This document shows positions 9,074-17,706 of a DNA stretch of 33,024 nucleotides, piece after piece. The notes beneath the pieces were generated by a model. The model was not told the origin of the DNA. It searched no databases and saw only the letters and a program-made list of their open reading frames with translations. The DNA is from Oceanospirillaceae bacterium. Lineage in GTDB: Bacteria > Pseudomonadota > Gammaproteobacteria > Pseudomonadales > Balneatricaceae. Location of the stretch: assembly GCA_002686055.1 (NCBI GenBank), contig NYZU01000012.1:2459-35482 (forward strand), read 5' to 3'. Position 1 is the stretch's first letter. Each line of letters starts with the position of its first letter. The position numbers and the translations under genes were made by a program.

Positions 9074-10351
9074 ATGTCCGACCCAAAAGCCATACTACAT
9101 ATAGAAGGCATGGCCCCCATAGAGTTACCTATTTATTCCGGAACAACTGGCCCAGATGTAATTGATGTTCGCTCGCTGGTTAGTAAAGGTATCTTTACCT
9201 ACGACCCAGGCTTTGTTTCCACCGCCTCATGTGAATCAAAGATTACTTATATAGATGGCGATAAAGGTGTGTTACTGCACCGCGGCTACCCAATTGAAGA
9301 ATTAGCCAATAACTCTTCTTATTTAGAAACCTGTTATCTGCTTATCTACGGTGAGCTGCCTACTGCTGAACAGCTAGCTGACTTTGAAGAACAAGTTAGC
9401 AAAAAAACCATGGTGCATGAGCAATTGGTAAACCTTTTCCGCGGTTTCCGTCGTGACGCTCACCCCATGGCTATTATGTGTGGTGTGGTTGGCGCCCTAT
9501 CCGCCTTCTATCATGACCGTCTCGATATCAGTGATGAGGCCCATCGCGAGGAATCTGCCCTACGTTTAATTGGCAAAATGCCTACCTTGGCAGCTATGTC
9601 ATATAAGTATTCCGTAGGCCAACCCTTTATGTATCCTCGCAATGATCTAAATTACAGCGAGAACTTCCTGCATATGATGTTTGGTAATCCATGCGAAGAA
9701 AGCAAAGTTGACCCTGTTCTAGCTCGCGCTATGGACAAGATCTTTATGCTGCATGCTGATCACGAACAAAATGCGTCAACTTCTACTGTGCGCTTGGCTG
9801 GATCTTCTGGTGCTAACCCCTTTGCTTGTATCGCTTCCGGTATTGCTGCACTTTGGGGCCCTGCACACGGTGGTGCCAATGAAGCTGTATTGGATATGCT
9901 GGAAGAAATTGGTGATGTATCACAAATAGACACATTTATCGCCAAAGCGAAAGACAAGAATGACCCGTTCCGTTTAATGGGTTTCGGTCATCGTGTGTAT
10001 AAGAACTTTGACCCAAGGGCTAAAGTTATGCGCCAAACCTGTGATGAGGTTTTGGACCTACTAGGTATTGAAGATGATCCTTTGCTACAAATAGCCAAGC
10101 GTCTAGAGCAAATTGCCCTAGAAGACGAGTACTTTATCCAACGTAAACTTTATCCAAACGTTGATTTCTACTCTGGCATTATTCTTAAAGCCATTGGCAT
10201 TCCAACCTCCATGTTTACGGTAATCTTTGCTATGGCACGGACTGTTGGCTGGATAGCTCATTGGCATGAAATGCATAGTGGTCCCTATCGCATTGGTCGC
10301 CCACGTCAGCTTTATACTGGTGAAACGGCGCGAGACTATCCAAAGAAATAG
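9074..10351 (+). CDS. gltA: Citrate synthase (type II)
   Basis: Condenses oxaloacetate and acetyl-CoA to citrate, the entry step of the TCA cycle. The 425-aa protein is the length of the gram-negative hexameric, NADH-inhibited type II enzyme (E. coli 427 aa), including the extra N-terminal beta-domain. Catalytic residues are visible: H265 in [10 protein letters not shown]306 in [14 protein letters not shown], and D364 in PNVDFYSG. The oxaloacetate-site stretch [14 protein letters not shown] is also present. AAGGAG about 9 nt upstream of the ATG supports the start. Transcribed divergently from sdhCDAB, as in many gammaproteobacteria, and closed by its own terminator. Confidence 0.98.
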   Translation: MSDPKAILHIEGMAPIELPIYSGTTGPDVIDVRSLVSKGIFTYDPGFVSTASCESKITYIDGDKGVLLHRGYPIEELANNSSYLETCYLLIYGELPTAEQLADFEEQVSKKTMVHEQLVNLFRGFRRDAHPMAIMCGVVGALSAFYHDRLDISDEAHREESALRLIGKMPTLAAMSYKYSVGQPFMYPRNDLNYSENFLHMMFGNPCEESKVDPVLARAMDKIFMLHADHEQNASTSTVRLAGSSGANPFACIASGIAALWGPAHGGANEAVLDMLEEIGDVSQIDTFIAKAKDKNDPFRLMGFGHRVYKNFDPRAKVMRQTCDEVLDLLGIEDDPLLQIAKRLEQIALEDEYFIQRKLYPNVDFYSGIILKAIGIPTSMFTVIFAMARTVGWIAHWHEMHSGPYRIGRPRQLYTGETARDYPKK

Positions 10352-10373
10352 TTTCAATATCCATCTGTTAATT

Positions 10374-10400
10374 AAAAAGCCACTGTCAGTGGCTTTTTTT
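10374..10400 (+). terminator. gltA terminator
   Basis: AAAAAGCCACTG followed by CAGTGGC and seven T forms a GC-containing hairpin with a U-tail, starting 22 bp after the gltA stop. Confidence 0.88.
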
Positions 10401-10500
10401 ATGCCTGAACAAGAATGATGCTAATTTCAATTGAGAAACACTACCCCAGGATAGCTTATTGCACCTTATTGGACATATTACCCCAAAATATGCCCCATAT

Positions 10501-10516
10501 TGGCACACATATTGCT
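10501..10516 (+). promoter_or_regulatory. Sigma54 (RpoN) promoter for the ammonium transporter
   Basis: TGGCAC (10501-10506), five bases, TTGCT (10512-10516). The -24 GG and -12 GC are exactly 12 bp apart, matching the RpoN consensus TGGCACG-N4-TTGC. Predicted start is near 10526, about 115 nt before the amt start. Upstream, TGCACC-N5-GGACAT at 10460-10476 resembles one arm of an NtrC box. Nitrogen-limitation control through NtrC is the usual regime for amt genes. Confidence 0.82.
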
Positions 10517-10561
10517 TAATATCTGCGTAATCCCCAAAGCAGTGCGGTTTTGGAGGTTAAA

Positions 10562-10603
10562 ATGCGTTATGTGCACCAAAACATAGCCATAATAATATAT
10601 TAA
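10562..10603 (+). CDS. Putative 13-aa leader peptide upstream of amt
   Basis: ATG at 10562, preceded after 5 nt by a perfect GGAGG, opens a 13-codon ORF (MRYVHQNIAIIIY) ending in TAA at 10601-10603. It lies inside the predicted sigma54 transcript, between the promoter and amt, and is in the same frame as amt. Its Shine-Dalgarno is stronger than that of amt itself. It could be a regulatory upstream ORF. It does not look like a signal peptide. Translation is unproven. Confidence 0.35.
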   Translation: MRYVHQNIAIIIY

Positions 10604-10620
10604 CGCACCTTTTTAGTGCA
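10604..10620. promoter_or_regulatory. NtrC-box-like inverted repeat
   Basis: CGCACC-N5-AGTGCA matches the NtrC consensus TGCACC-N5-GGTGCA at 10 of 12 arm positions. It lies downstream of the sigma54 promoter, inside the leader, and a further TGCACC half-site is at 10572-10577. NtrC can act from unusual positions, but a downstream site may instead be fortuitous. Confidence 0.35.
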
Positions 10621-10642
10621 TCTATACTTATGGGAGTATATT

Positions 10643-11851
10643 GTGGAATCCATTAGCAGTCATGTTGCTACTTTAGTACAGAGTTCCAACACCTTATTTA
10701 TATTAATCGGCGCCATTATGGTGCTGGCCATGCATGCTGGCTTTGCTTTTCTTGAAGTCGGTACCGTAAGGCACAAGAACCAGGTTAATGCCCTGATCAA
10801 AATCATCAGTGATTTTGGTGTATCTTGCTTAGCCTATTTCTTTATTGGTTATTGGGTTGCATACGACCAAACATTCCTATTCAGTGCAGCTGAATTAAGC
10901 GCTGACAATGGCTATGCCTTAGTTAAGTTCTTCTTCTTAATGACCTTTGCGGCAGCCATACCCGCCATTATCTCTGGTGGTATCGCTGAACGGGCTAAAT
11001 TCTGGCCCCTACTACTTAGCGCAGCTATCTGTGTAGGCTTTGTTTATCCTCTATTTGAGGGTATTGCCTGGAATGGTAACTTTGGCTTCCAGGGTTGGTT
11101 AGAAGCAACCTTTGGTGCTAGCTTCCACGACTTTGCTGGTTCCATTGTTGTCCACGGTGTTGGTGGCTGGATTGCTCTAGTAGCTGTACTGCTATTAGGT
11201 AATCGCCAAGGTCGTTATAAGAATGGACAGGTTATCGCTTTTGCTCCGTCCAGTATTCCTTTCCTAGCTTTAGGTGCTTGGGTACTAACTATCGGTTGGT
11301 TCGGCTTTAACGTTATGTCGGCACAAACTTTAGATGGCATTAGCGGCCTAGTTGCAGTAAATACCCTAATGGCTATGGTTGGTGGCACACTTGCAGCACT
11401 AGTAGTGGGTAAAAACGACCCAGGCTTTGTCCACAATGGCCCCCTAGCTGGCTTAGTAGCTGTTTGTGCTGGATCTGACCTAATGCACCCAATTGGTGCA
11501 TTGGCTGTTGGTGCTATCGCTGGTGCAATTTTTGTATATGCCTTTATCCTCACCCAAAACCGCTGGAAGATTGACGACGTCTTAGGTGTATGGCCTCTAC
11601 ATGGTCTATGTGGTGCTTGGGGTGGTATTGCTGCAGGTATCTTTGGTTTGGAAGCTCTAGGTGGCTTGGGTGGCGTTAGCCTAATGAGCCAGATTATTGG
11701 TTCACTAGCAGGTATCAGTATTGCCGTGATTGGTGGTCTAATCGCCTACGGCATTGCTAAAGCATTGTTTGGCCTACGCCTTAGCGAAGAAGAAGAGTTC
11801 CAAGGAGCCGATATTTCTATCCATAAGATCGGTGCCTCTTCAATGGAGTAA
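10643..11851 (+). CDS. amt: Ammonium transporter (Amt/MEP/Rh family)
   Basis: Trimeric inner-membrane channel-type transporter for ammonium. The 402-aa protein has about 11 transmembrane helices. The twin pore histidines are H171 (HDFAGSIVVHGVGG) and H320 (GVWPLHGLCGAWGG), and the conserved aspartate is D163. The cytoplasmic tail (GLRLSEEEEFQGADISIH) resembles the segment that contacts the PII protein GlnK. Start: GTG at 10643, 6 nt after GGGAG. A GTG nine codons upstream is open but lacks a good ribosome-binding site. There is no N-terminal signal peptide like that of E. coli AmtB. No glnK is adjacent. Expression is expected from the sigma54 promoter. Confidence 0.93.
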   Translation: MESISSHVATLVQSSNTLFILIGAIMVLAMHAGFAFLEVGTVRHKNQVNALIKIISDFGVSCLAYFFIGYWVAYDQTFLFSAAELSADNGYALVKFFFLMTFAAAIPAIISGGIAERAKFWPLLLSAAICVGFVYPLFEGIAWNGNFGFQGWLEATFGASFHDFAGSIVVHGVGGWIALVAVLLLGNRQGRYKNGQVIAFAPSSIPFLALGAWVLTIGWFGFNVMSAQTLDGISGLVAVNTLMAMVGGTLAALVVGKNDPGFVHNGPLAGLVAVCAGSDLMHPIGALAVGAIAGAIFVYAFILTQNRWKIDDVLGVWPLHGLCGAWGGIAAGIFGLEALGGLGGVSLMSQIIGSLAGISIAVIGGLIAYGIAKALFGLRLSEEEEFQGADISIHKIGASSME

Positions 11852-11866
11852 GTGACCAACGGGTTC

Positions 11867-11893
11867 TTATCAGTAGATAATAAATACTGATAA
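11867..11893. repeat. Inverted repeat downstream of amt
   Basis: Perfect 9-bp arms TTATCAGTA / TACTGATAA around a 9-nt spacer, between the amt stop and the terminator hairpin. Probably a 3'-UTR stem-loop on the amt transcript. Confidence 0.5.
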
Positions 11894-11895
11894 AC

Positions 11896-11930
11896 AAAGG
11901 GGTAAACGGCGTGCCGTCTACCCCTTTTTT
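11896..11930. terminator. Shared bidirectional terminator of amt and rlmKL
   Basis: AAAGGGGTAAACGGC pairs with GCCGTCTACCCCTTT (one mismatch) and is followed by a T-run; the A-run on the other side serves the convergent rlmKL transcript. It sits between the stop codons of the two convergent genes. Confidence 0.85.
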
Positions 11931-11941
11931 GTTGGTCTGTG

Positions 11942-14125
11942 TTACTGATTATAAGGTAGGTGTTTAATCTCGAAACAGTAGTGAATCTTCTTATTACGAG
12001 AGAAATCACGGTCAATGGTTTTACTACTTATATCGACCACTTCATTAAACTGTTTAACCTTTTCATCTAGCACAAATTTGCGGTAGTTGGTTGAAAAGAT
12101 AAGCGTACCCTCAGGTGACAGTAATCCCATAGCCTGCTTAATCATCCACACATGATCTCTTTGCACATCCATAACACCAATCATACGTTTCGAGTTGGAA
12201 AATGTAGGTGGATCTAAAAAGATAAGATCGTATTGACCAGCATGGGTTTTACCATGATGCCGGAGAAACTCCATACAATCGGCTTGCTCTAATTTATGTA
12301 GCCACTCACTAGCACCATTTAGAGCCAAGTTTTTTCGTGACCAGCTTTGATAAGTGGCTGACATATCAACGCTGAGGGACTTCTTTGCCCCACCTTTAAT
12401 GGCGTGAATAGTGGCACTTGCCGTATAGCAGAATAGATTTAAAAAGCGCTTACCGGCTGCCATATTTTGAATACGCTTACGTACGGGGCGATGATCCAGA
12501 AATAAGCCTGTATCTAGATAATCGGTTAAGTTAACCAATAATCGACAACCCTCTTCCACAACCTCTAAGTAGTCTCCACCTTTCTGTAATGCTTGGTATT
12601 GCTGTTTACCAGATTGCTGCTTACGCTGTTTTAATACAATTCGTTGTTCAGGTATACCCGTCACTTGCGGTAATGCTAAGAGCACTTCCTGTAGGCGACG
12701 GGCGGCATTATCGGCATTCACTTTAGCTGGTGGTGCGTATTCCTGCACATGTAACCAATCACCGTAGACATCAACCGCCACGGCATATTCAGGCATATCG
12801 GCATCATATAAGCGATAACAGCTGATATTTTGCTGACGCAACCAACTTTTTAATTGCTTGGCGTTTTTACTTATGCGGTTGGCAAACATTTGCGCACCCT
12901 GACTCAGTTCCTGCAAAGGGATGACGCCATCTGTCTGGCGACGATCATGAAAGTGATTGTCGTCAGTAATATTAAACAACAATAATTGGCTCTTAATTGC
13001 ACCATTATAGAAACTGTATTGTTTATGGGAGCGTAAACCAACAGCCTTGCCTAGATCAGGGTTACCGGTAAACACCCCAAGACGCCAATGTTTAAATTGT
13101 TGACTAACTTTTTCGCCTAGATGCTGATACAAATACTGTATATCCGCAACTTCACTTAAGCGCTCACCATAAGGCGGATTAGTAAGCATTAGCCCAGGTA
13201 ATAAATCGGCTTTATGGGTTAATGGTTTTAATTCTTGTAGCTGACGATGACTAACACGAATAAAACTCTCTAAACCCGCTTGTTTAATATTTTCACGACT
13301 TTGTGTTAGGGCTTTTGGCATACCATCATAACCATGAATTTCTGCCTTAAACTGAGCCTCACCTAGCTCTCGTCGTTGTTCGGCCTCATCCCATAGTTCT
13401 TGCCATAATTGTCTATCATGCTGAGCCCAGGTTTGCAGTCCAAAGCGCCAGCGCAATAAACCTGGCGCTGTATCAGTTGCTAATAAAGCCGCTTCGATCA
13501 AAAAGGTGCCCGAACCACACATTGGGTCAATTAAAGGCGCTCCCTGAGCCGCCATTTCAGGCCAACCAGCACGTATTAGTATAGCTGCCGCCAAGTTCTC
13601 TTTAAGTGGCGCCATGCCACCATCTTGGCGATAACCACGCCGATGCAGGCTATTACCAGACAAATCAATGCTAATACGGCCTCTACCTCGGCTAACAAAC
13701 ACATTGACGCGCAAGTCTGGGTCTTGTTTGGCAATACTAGGTCGTTCTAAGCCAGCCTCACGAAATTGATCCACAATGGCATCTTTTACCTTTAAGGCAC
13801 CAAAATGAGTATTATCGATACCACGCATGCGCCCTGCATAATCGACCAGTAAAGTCTGCCCACTATGCATATGTTGTTGCCAATCAACAGCCATTACAGC
13901 GGAATATAAATCAGCGGGAGAGTCTATCTTAGTTTCATGCACTAGCAATAAAATACGATTCGCAAGACGGCTCCATAAACAGGCTTTATAACCTATGGCT
14001 AAAGTGCCAGAGAACAATACCCCACCTTGGGACAGTTTGACATTTTCGGCACCCAAACTAGTTAGTTCATCGGCAAGAATAGGTTCTATAGCCTTTGGGC
14101 AGGTTGCAAAATAAGCGTGATTCAT
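11942..14125 (-). CDS. rlmKL: Fused 23S rRNA (guanine) methyltransferase RlmK/L
   Basis: Bifunctional SAM-dependent enzyme; in E. coli (rlmL/ycbY) it makes m2G2445 and m7G2069 in 23S rRNA. The 727-aa protein (702 in E. coli) has an N-terminal THUMP-containing region and then an RlmL methyltransferase domain with DPMCGSGT (200-207) and catalytic NPPYG (316-320). A second C-terminal RlmK-type Rossmann domain has LNLFCYTASATIHA (around 560) and DPPTFSNSK (around 635). Start at MNHAYFATCP matches the family N-terminus; the upstream frame would need a TTG. No strong Shine-Dalgarno is visible, but a TATAAT at 14159-14164 lies about 35 bp upstream. Monocistronic, convergent with amt. Confidence 0.95.
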   Translation of the reverse strand: MNHAYFATCPKAIEPILADELTSLGAENVKLSQGGVLFSGTLAIGYKACLWSRLANRILLLVHETKIDSPADLYSAVMAVDWQQHMHSGQTLLVDYAGRMRGIDNTHFGALKVKDAIVDQFREAGLERPSIAKQDPDLRVNVFVSRGRGRISIDLSGNSLHRRGYRQDGGMAPLKENLAAAILIRAGWPEMAAQGAPLIDPMCGSGTFLIEAALLATDTAPGLLRWRFGLQTWAQHDRQLWQELWDEAEQRRELGEAQFKAEIHGYDGMPKALTQSRENIKQAGLESFIRVSHRQLQELKPLTHKADLLPGLMLTNPPYGERLSEVADIQYLYQHLGEKVSQQFKHWRLGVFTGNPDLGKAVGLRSHKQYSFYNGAIKSQLLLFNITDDNHFHDRRQTDGVIPLQELSQGAQMFANRISKNAKQLKSWLRQQNISCYRLYDADMPEYAVAVDVYGDWLHVQEYAPPAKVNADNAARRLQEVLLALPQVTGIPEQRIVLKQRKQQSGKQQYQALQKGGDYLEVVEEGCRLLVNLTDYLDTGLFLDHRPVRKRIQNMAAGKRFLNLFCYTASATIHAIKGGAKKSLSVDMSATYQSWSRKNLALNGASEWLHKLEQADCMEFLRHHGKTHAGQYDLIFLDPPTFSNSKRMIGVMDVQRDHVWMIKQAMGLLSPEGTLIFSTNYRKFVLDEKVKQFNEVVDISSKTIDRDFSRNKKIHYCFEIKHLPYNQ

Positions 14126-14236
14126 AAACAGGCGGGACAAAGATAAGATAAAGTTGGCATTATACACCAACCCTTGCTAGATAAGGCGGTTTGGTAAAAC
14201 AAATAGACAGGTCAAAACTCACCCGTCTAAGTGCGT

Positions 14237-15280
14237 TTATTCGTAACTTACCCTACTGCGGCTACTAAATAAAAAGTAATTTAGGCACATCATGGTAACA
14301 AATAAGCAGGCACCACCGAAGTTATGTGCCACCGCAACAGGTAAAGGCAGATGCCAATAGACATTGGCTAAACCTAACAAAAACTGAATAGCAAACAAAA
14401 CCATGATTAGACCAGCGAACAGGTGCAAACGTGCATCAGGCTGTTGCCATAATTTCCGTGCCATTAGTATTAGATATATTCCCAACACAACAGCCATAAA
14501 ACGATGAATAACATGAATGGCCTTACGACCTTCACCATCCATTAAACCACCCAAATAGTTAGGACCTATGGTTTGACTGAGGTTAAAACCTTCAGCAAAG
14601 TTCATAGTCGGCCACCATTGACCATTACAGGCGGGCAAATCGGAGCAAGCCAAAGCAGCATAATTAGCACTCATCCAACCACCTAGGAAGATTTGCACAC
14701 TAGTCAGCAGTAAACCTATCAATGCCCAAAAGCGCAAACCACCTCGACGATGCTGTAACCGCAGTGGACGCACCTGTCGCCCCATACGAGATAAGCGCAA
14801 CATCAATATAGATAACAAACTAGCGGTAATAAAACCCCCGAACAAATGAGCCGTTACAATCTGAGGCCATAACTTCCAAGTTACCGTCCAAGCACCAAAA
14901 GCGCCCTGCATTAACACTACAGCTAACAGCAACTGAGAATGTTTAAAAGGATAATACAAACGACGGCGATAGAACCATGAACCCAAGGCAATGACAAGAA
15001 TAAAGAAGCCTAGTATGGTGGCAAGGTAGCGGTGTATCATCTCCAGCCAGCCCTTACCCACTTCAACTGGACTATCAGGGTATAAAGACTCCGCTAGCTG
15101 AATTTCCTCAGCAGTTTGTGGCACAATTAATTGCCCATAGCAACCTGGCCAATCAGGACAGCCTAAACCTGCGTCAGCCAATCGGGTCCAAGAACCCAAT
15201 ATAATGACACTGCAAACAGTTAGCACAGCTACTAATGCTAGCTTAACAACCCAACCTGGTGCTGAACCCATACCGCTCAT
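14237..15280 (-). CDS. ctaA: Heme A synthase (COX15/CtaA)
   Basis: Inner-membrane monooxygenase that converts heme O to heme A for cytochrome c oxidase. The 347-aa protein has about eight transmembrane helices and two related halves. It carries the conserved histidines (EMIHRYLA, TAHLFGG, HVIHRFMA, AVAHNFGGA) that ligate the substrate and cofactor hemes. Cysteine pairs in CPDWPGCYG and CSDLPACNG lie in the periplasmic loops. The ATG at 15280 follows AGGTATATTA and is 12 bp after the cyoE stop, so the two are cotranscribed in the order heme O synthase then heme A synthase. Confidence 0.95.
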   Translation of the reverse strand: MSGMGSAPGWVVKLALVAVLTVCSVIILGSWTRLADAGLGCPDWPGCYGQLIVPQTAEEIQLAESLYPDSPVEVGKGWLEMIHRYLATILGFFILVIALGSWFYRRRLYYPFKHSQLLLAVVLMQGAFGAWTVTWKLWPQIVTAHLFGGFITASLLSILMLRLSRMGRQVRPLRLQHRRGGLRFWALIGLLLTSVQIFLGGWMSANYAALACSDLPACNGQWWPTMNFAEGFNLSQTIGPNYLGGLMDGEGRKAIHVIHRFMAVVLGIYLILMARKLWQQPDARLHLFAGLIMVLFAIQFLLGLANVYWHLPLPVAVAHNFGGACLFVTMMCLNYFLFSSRSRVSYE

Positions 15281-15292
15281 TAATATACCTAT

Positions 15293-16207
15293 TTAAGCCA
15301 TTAATGTACGCACAAAGTCGCGTGCATAATGGTCCAGTAATAAAAATGCGAAAATACCATTCAGATAGAAAATGGAATAGGCAAAAGTCTTCATAGCGTG
15401 TTCATCGGCTTTGCCACGATATAATTTCCATGCGTGGTAGACAAACATAATACCCAGACCCAAGGCACCGGCTAAGTAGATTTCACCTGTCATATTAACT
15501 ACAAAAGGCACCAGAGTGACCACTAATAGCAGTAGGCTATAGAGGAAAATTTGTCCCTTTGTAAAGGCAATACCATGGGTAACGGGTAACATTGGCACAC
15601 CAGCCTTGGCATAATCATCACGGCGACGAATAGCTAGAGCCCAAAAATGCGGTGGTGTCCAAACAAAAATAATTAGAAATAACAGTAACGCATCCATATT
15701 TACAGAGCCTGTTACTGCAGCCCAACCTAATACTGGTGGCGCAGCCCCTGCAGCACCACCTAAAACAATATTGTGAGGTGTCGAACGCTTAAGGTAAACC
15801 GTATAGATGACCGCGTAGCCAATCACTGATAACAATGTTAATAGTGCTGTTAGCACATTAATAAATACCAGTAAAATTACCATCGATAGCATACACAGCA
15901 CGAGGGCAAATACCAACGCCGCCATAGGGTGAATACCACCCGTGGGCAAAGGACGCGCCTGAGTGCGTTCCATAACTGCATCAATACGCTGATCCACCCA
16001 ATGATTGATTGCAGCGCCCGACGCCGCTGCTAAACCAATACCCAAATTACCAAAAACCAACACTTGCCAGGATGGAAAGGATTCTGTGGCCAGCAGCATA
16101 CCGACAACGGCCGTAAAGACAATCAACAGCACTACCTTAGGCTTACACAAGGTAAAATAGTGACGCCAAGAAGGCACATATCTGTCAGATATGGCTAGTA
16201 TAGACAT
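15293..16207 (-). CDS. cyoE: Protoheme IX farnesyltransferase (heme O synthase)
   Basis: UbiA-family prenyltransferase (CtaB/COX10) that adds the farnesyl chain to heme b to give heme O. The 304-aa polytopic protein has the prenyl-diphosphate/Mg2+ motif NHWVDQRIDAVMERTQARPL at about residues 68-87. The second acidic motif is RRRDDYAKAGVPMLPV, and WTPPHFWALA precedes it. About nine transmembrane helices. The ATG at 16207 has AAGGA upstream. It supplies substrate to ctaA, the next gene. The 122-bp gap upstream separates it from the Yip1-family pair, and no strong terminator was seen there. Confidence 0.95.
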   Translation of the reverse strand: MSILAISDRYVPSWRHYFTLCKPKVVLLIVFTAVVGMLLATESFPSWQVLVFGNLGIGLAAASGAAINHWVDQRIDAVMERTQARPLPTGGIHPMAALVFALVLCMLSMVILLVFINVLTALLTLLSVIGYAVIYTVYLKRSTPHNIVLGGAAGAAPPVLGWAAVTGSVNMDALLLFLIIFVWTPPHFWALAIRRRDDYAKAGVPMLPVTHGIAFTKGQIFLYSLLLLVVTLVPFVVNMTGEIYLAGALGLGIMFVYHAWKLYRGKADEHAMKTFAYSIFYLNGIFAFLLLDHYARDFVRTLMA

Positions 16208-16329
16208 GGGTTAATCCTTGTTGTTTTTTTAACCAAACCGGATGTTAAGTAAAAAAGCCAAGCAGTTCAATCAATTTATGACCTAGAATGACTAAAAATG
16301 GCTATTTTTCTAGTGATTTTAACGGGTGC

Positions 16330-16938
16330 TTAAAGGGTTGTTAAAGGTAGCCAGTTGATAAACACAAAGGCGGCGATACCAAAATACAAAGATTTCACCA
16401 TAACCGCCACGGTTATAGTCGCCAAACAGAACAAGAAACTACGTTCGACGGATACTTTCATCATCACCGGCATACCAGTGAAGAGAAAATACAAAGACAC
16501 AAACATGGCCAACAATAACACTAGGGCATTAAACCAAACCAGTGGTAATAAAGCGCAAATTCCCGCCCCTAACATAGGCGAAACAACAAAGGTGGCGAGC
16601 ACCATACAGTTACGAAAGCCCGCGTGGGAGCCATATAAACGCTCAATCCAATAGACACTAAAGGCTAGCAAACTAACAAAGGCAATAATACTTATATAAA
16701 GGGCAATGCCAAGGTACATCGCAGTCTCATGGGCCAAGGTATGATAATCACCAGCACCAATGCGCCAGCCCATTTGGGTAGAGCCGATATAAAAGGATAC
16801 TGAGGGTATGGCTGCCATCCAGCTTAATTGCGTAAAGTAGCTATGGCGCAGTCCATACCGCTGTTTACGCACTAAACGCCAAGAGCGTTGTGGGTTATAT
16901 ACCAATTCCCAAAAATACCTAAAAAACACCAGCGTCAC
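16330..16938 (-). CDS. Yip1-family integral membrane protein (copy 2)
   Basis: 202-aa protein with about five hydrophobic segments (around 40-56, 75-95, 110-135, 137-155, 165-195). It opens with a short amphipathic stretch (WELVYNPQRSWRLVRKQR) typical of the bacterial Yip1/DUF1282 family (E. coli YohC type). It is clearly related to the gene 41 bp upstream: both share a Y-F-x(2)-LSW-x-A-x-IP-x-VS-x-YIG pattern, TQ-x-GW, and a V-LAT-x-V segment. Starts with GTG; a second in-frame GTG three codons in is possible. Molecular function of bacterial Yip1-like proteins is largely unknown. Location among oxidase assembly genes suggests, but does not prove, a membrane-biogenesis role. Confidence 0.78.
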   Translation of the reverse strand: MTLVFFRYFWELVYNPQRSWRLVRKQRYGLRHSYFTQLSWMAAIPSVSFYIGSTQMGWRIGAGDYHTLAHETAMYLGIALYISIIAFVSLLAFSVYWIERLYGSHAGFRNCMVLATFVVSPMLGAGICALLPLVWFNALVLLLAMFVSLYFLFTGMPVMMKVSVERSFLFCLATITVAVMVKSLYFGIAAFVFINWLPLTTL

Positions 16939-16979
16939 CTGTTTTAATTATAAAATTGATGGCTATTAATTAATCATTA

Positions 16980-17579
16980 TTAACGAATGGTTAATGTTAA
17001 TACCGTTGAAAATAAAACCACCTCGGTAATAATCATGCCAACAAAAACACACAAAGCAATGGTCATAATAGAAACACTATACAAGGTGCCCCTATTCTCC
17101 TGCACCTGCATCATAACGTTGACACCGATAAACATTAAATAAATAGAAATAGCCGCCGTAAGGCTCAGCACAGTTAATACTAACCAGAGAATAGGCCAAA
17201 CAAACACTACACTACCGAGCAGAACGGGAGTCGCAACATAAGTTGCCAAGACCACGCAGGTACGGTAACTGGAACCAGAGCCATAGGTTTTTTCCATCCA
17301 GTGAATCCCCTTACCAATGCAGGAAATGCCCAGGATAATACCTATATATAGGGTTGCTCCCAGCATTATGCCACTTTCGGGAGTAAGGAAATTTCTTTCA
17401 CTGCCACCTAACACCCAACCAACCTGAGTAAAACCAATATAGACTGAAACGGCTGGAATCAAGGCTAACCAAGAAAGCCTATTAAAGTAGCATTGCCAAA
17501 TAGAGATTCGCTTCGCACGTAAGTTTTGCCAAACTCTTGCCACCCATAAATGGGATAGTAGGTTATTTACAGCAACCAT
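16980..17579 (-). CDS. Yip1-family integral membrane protein (copy 1)
   Basis: 199-aa polytopic membrane protein, paralogous to the following gene. It has an N-terminal basic amphipathic stretch (HLWVARVWQNLRAKR), then LSWLALIPAVSVYIGFTQVGW, and four further hydrophobic segments. The charged loop HWMEKTYGSGSSYRTC aligns with YWIERLYGSHAGFRNC in the neighbour. The ATG is preceded by GAGAGGTAAGA, a good ribosome-binding site. A 127-bp gap with a possible TATAAT separates it from the Sco-like gene, so the Yip1 pair may have its own promoter. No enzymatic motif is visible. Confidence 0.78.
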   Translation of the reverse strand: MVAVNNLLSHLWVARVWQNLRAKRISIWQCYFNRLSWLALIPAVSVYIGFTQVGWVLGGSERNFLTPESGIMLGATLYIGIILGISCIGKGIHWMEKTYGSGSSYRTCVVLATYVATPVLLGSVVFVWPILWLVLTVLSLTAAISIYLMFIGVNVMMQVQENRGTLYSVSIMTIALCVFVGMIITEVVLFSTVLTLTIR

Positions 17580-17706
17580 TCTTACCTCTCTTTTCTGCCC
17601 CTAGGCAGCATGTATTATTATATTTGTTCTTTTGTCTTAGGCATGGGCAAGGAAAAACCAAATGCCATTCTTAATCAATAACATATAAGAATAATTTTCA
17701 CAAGAC

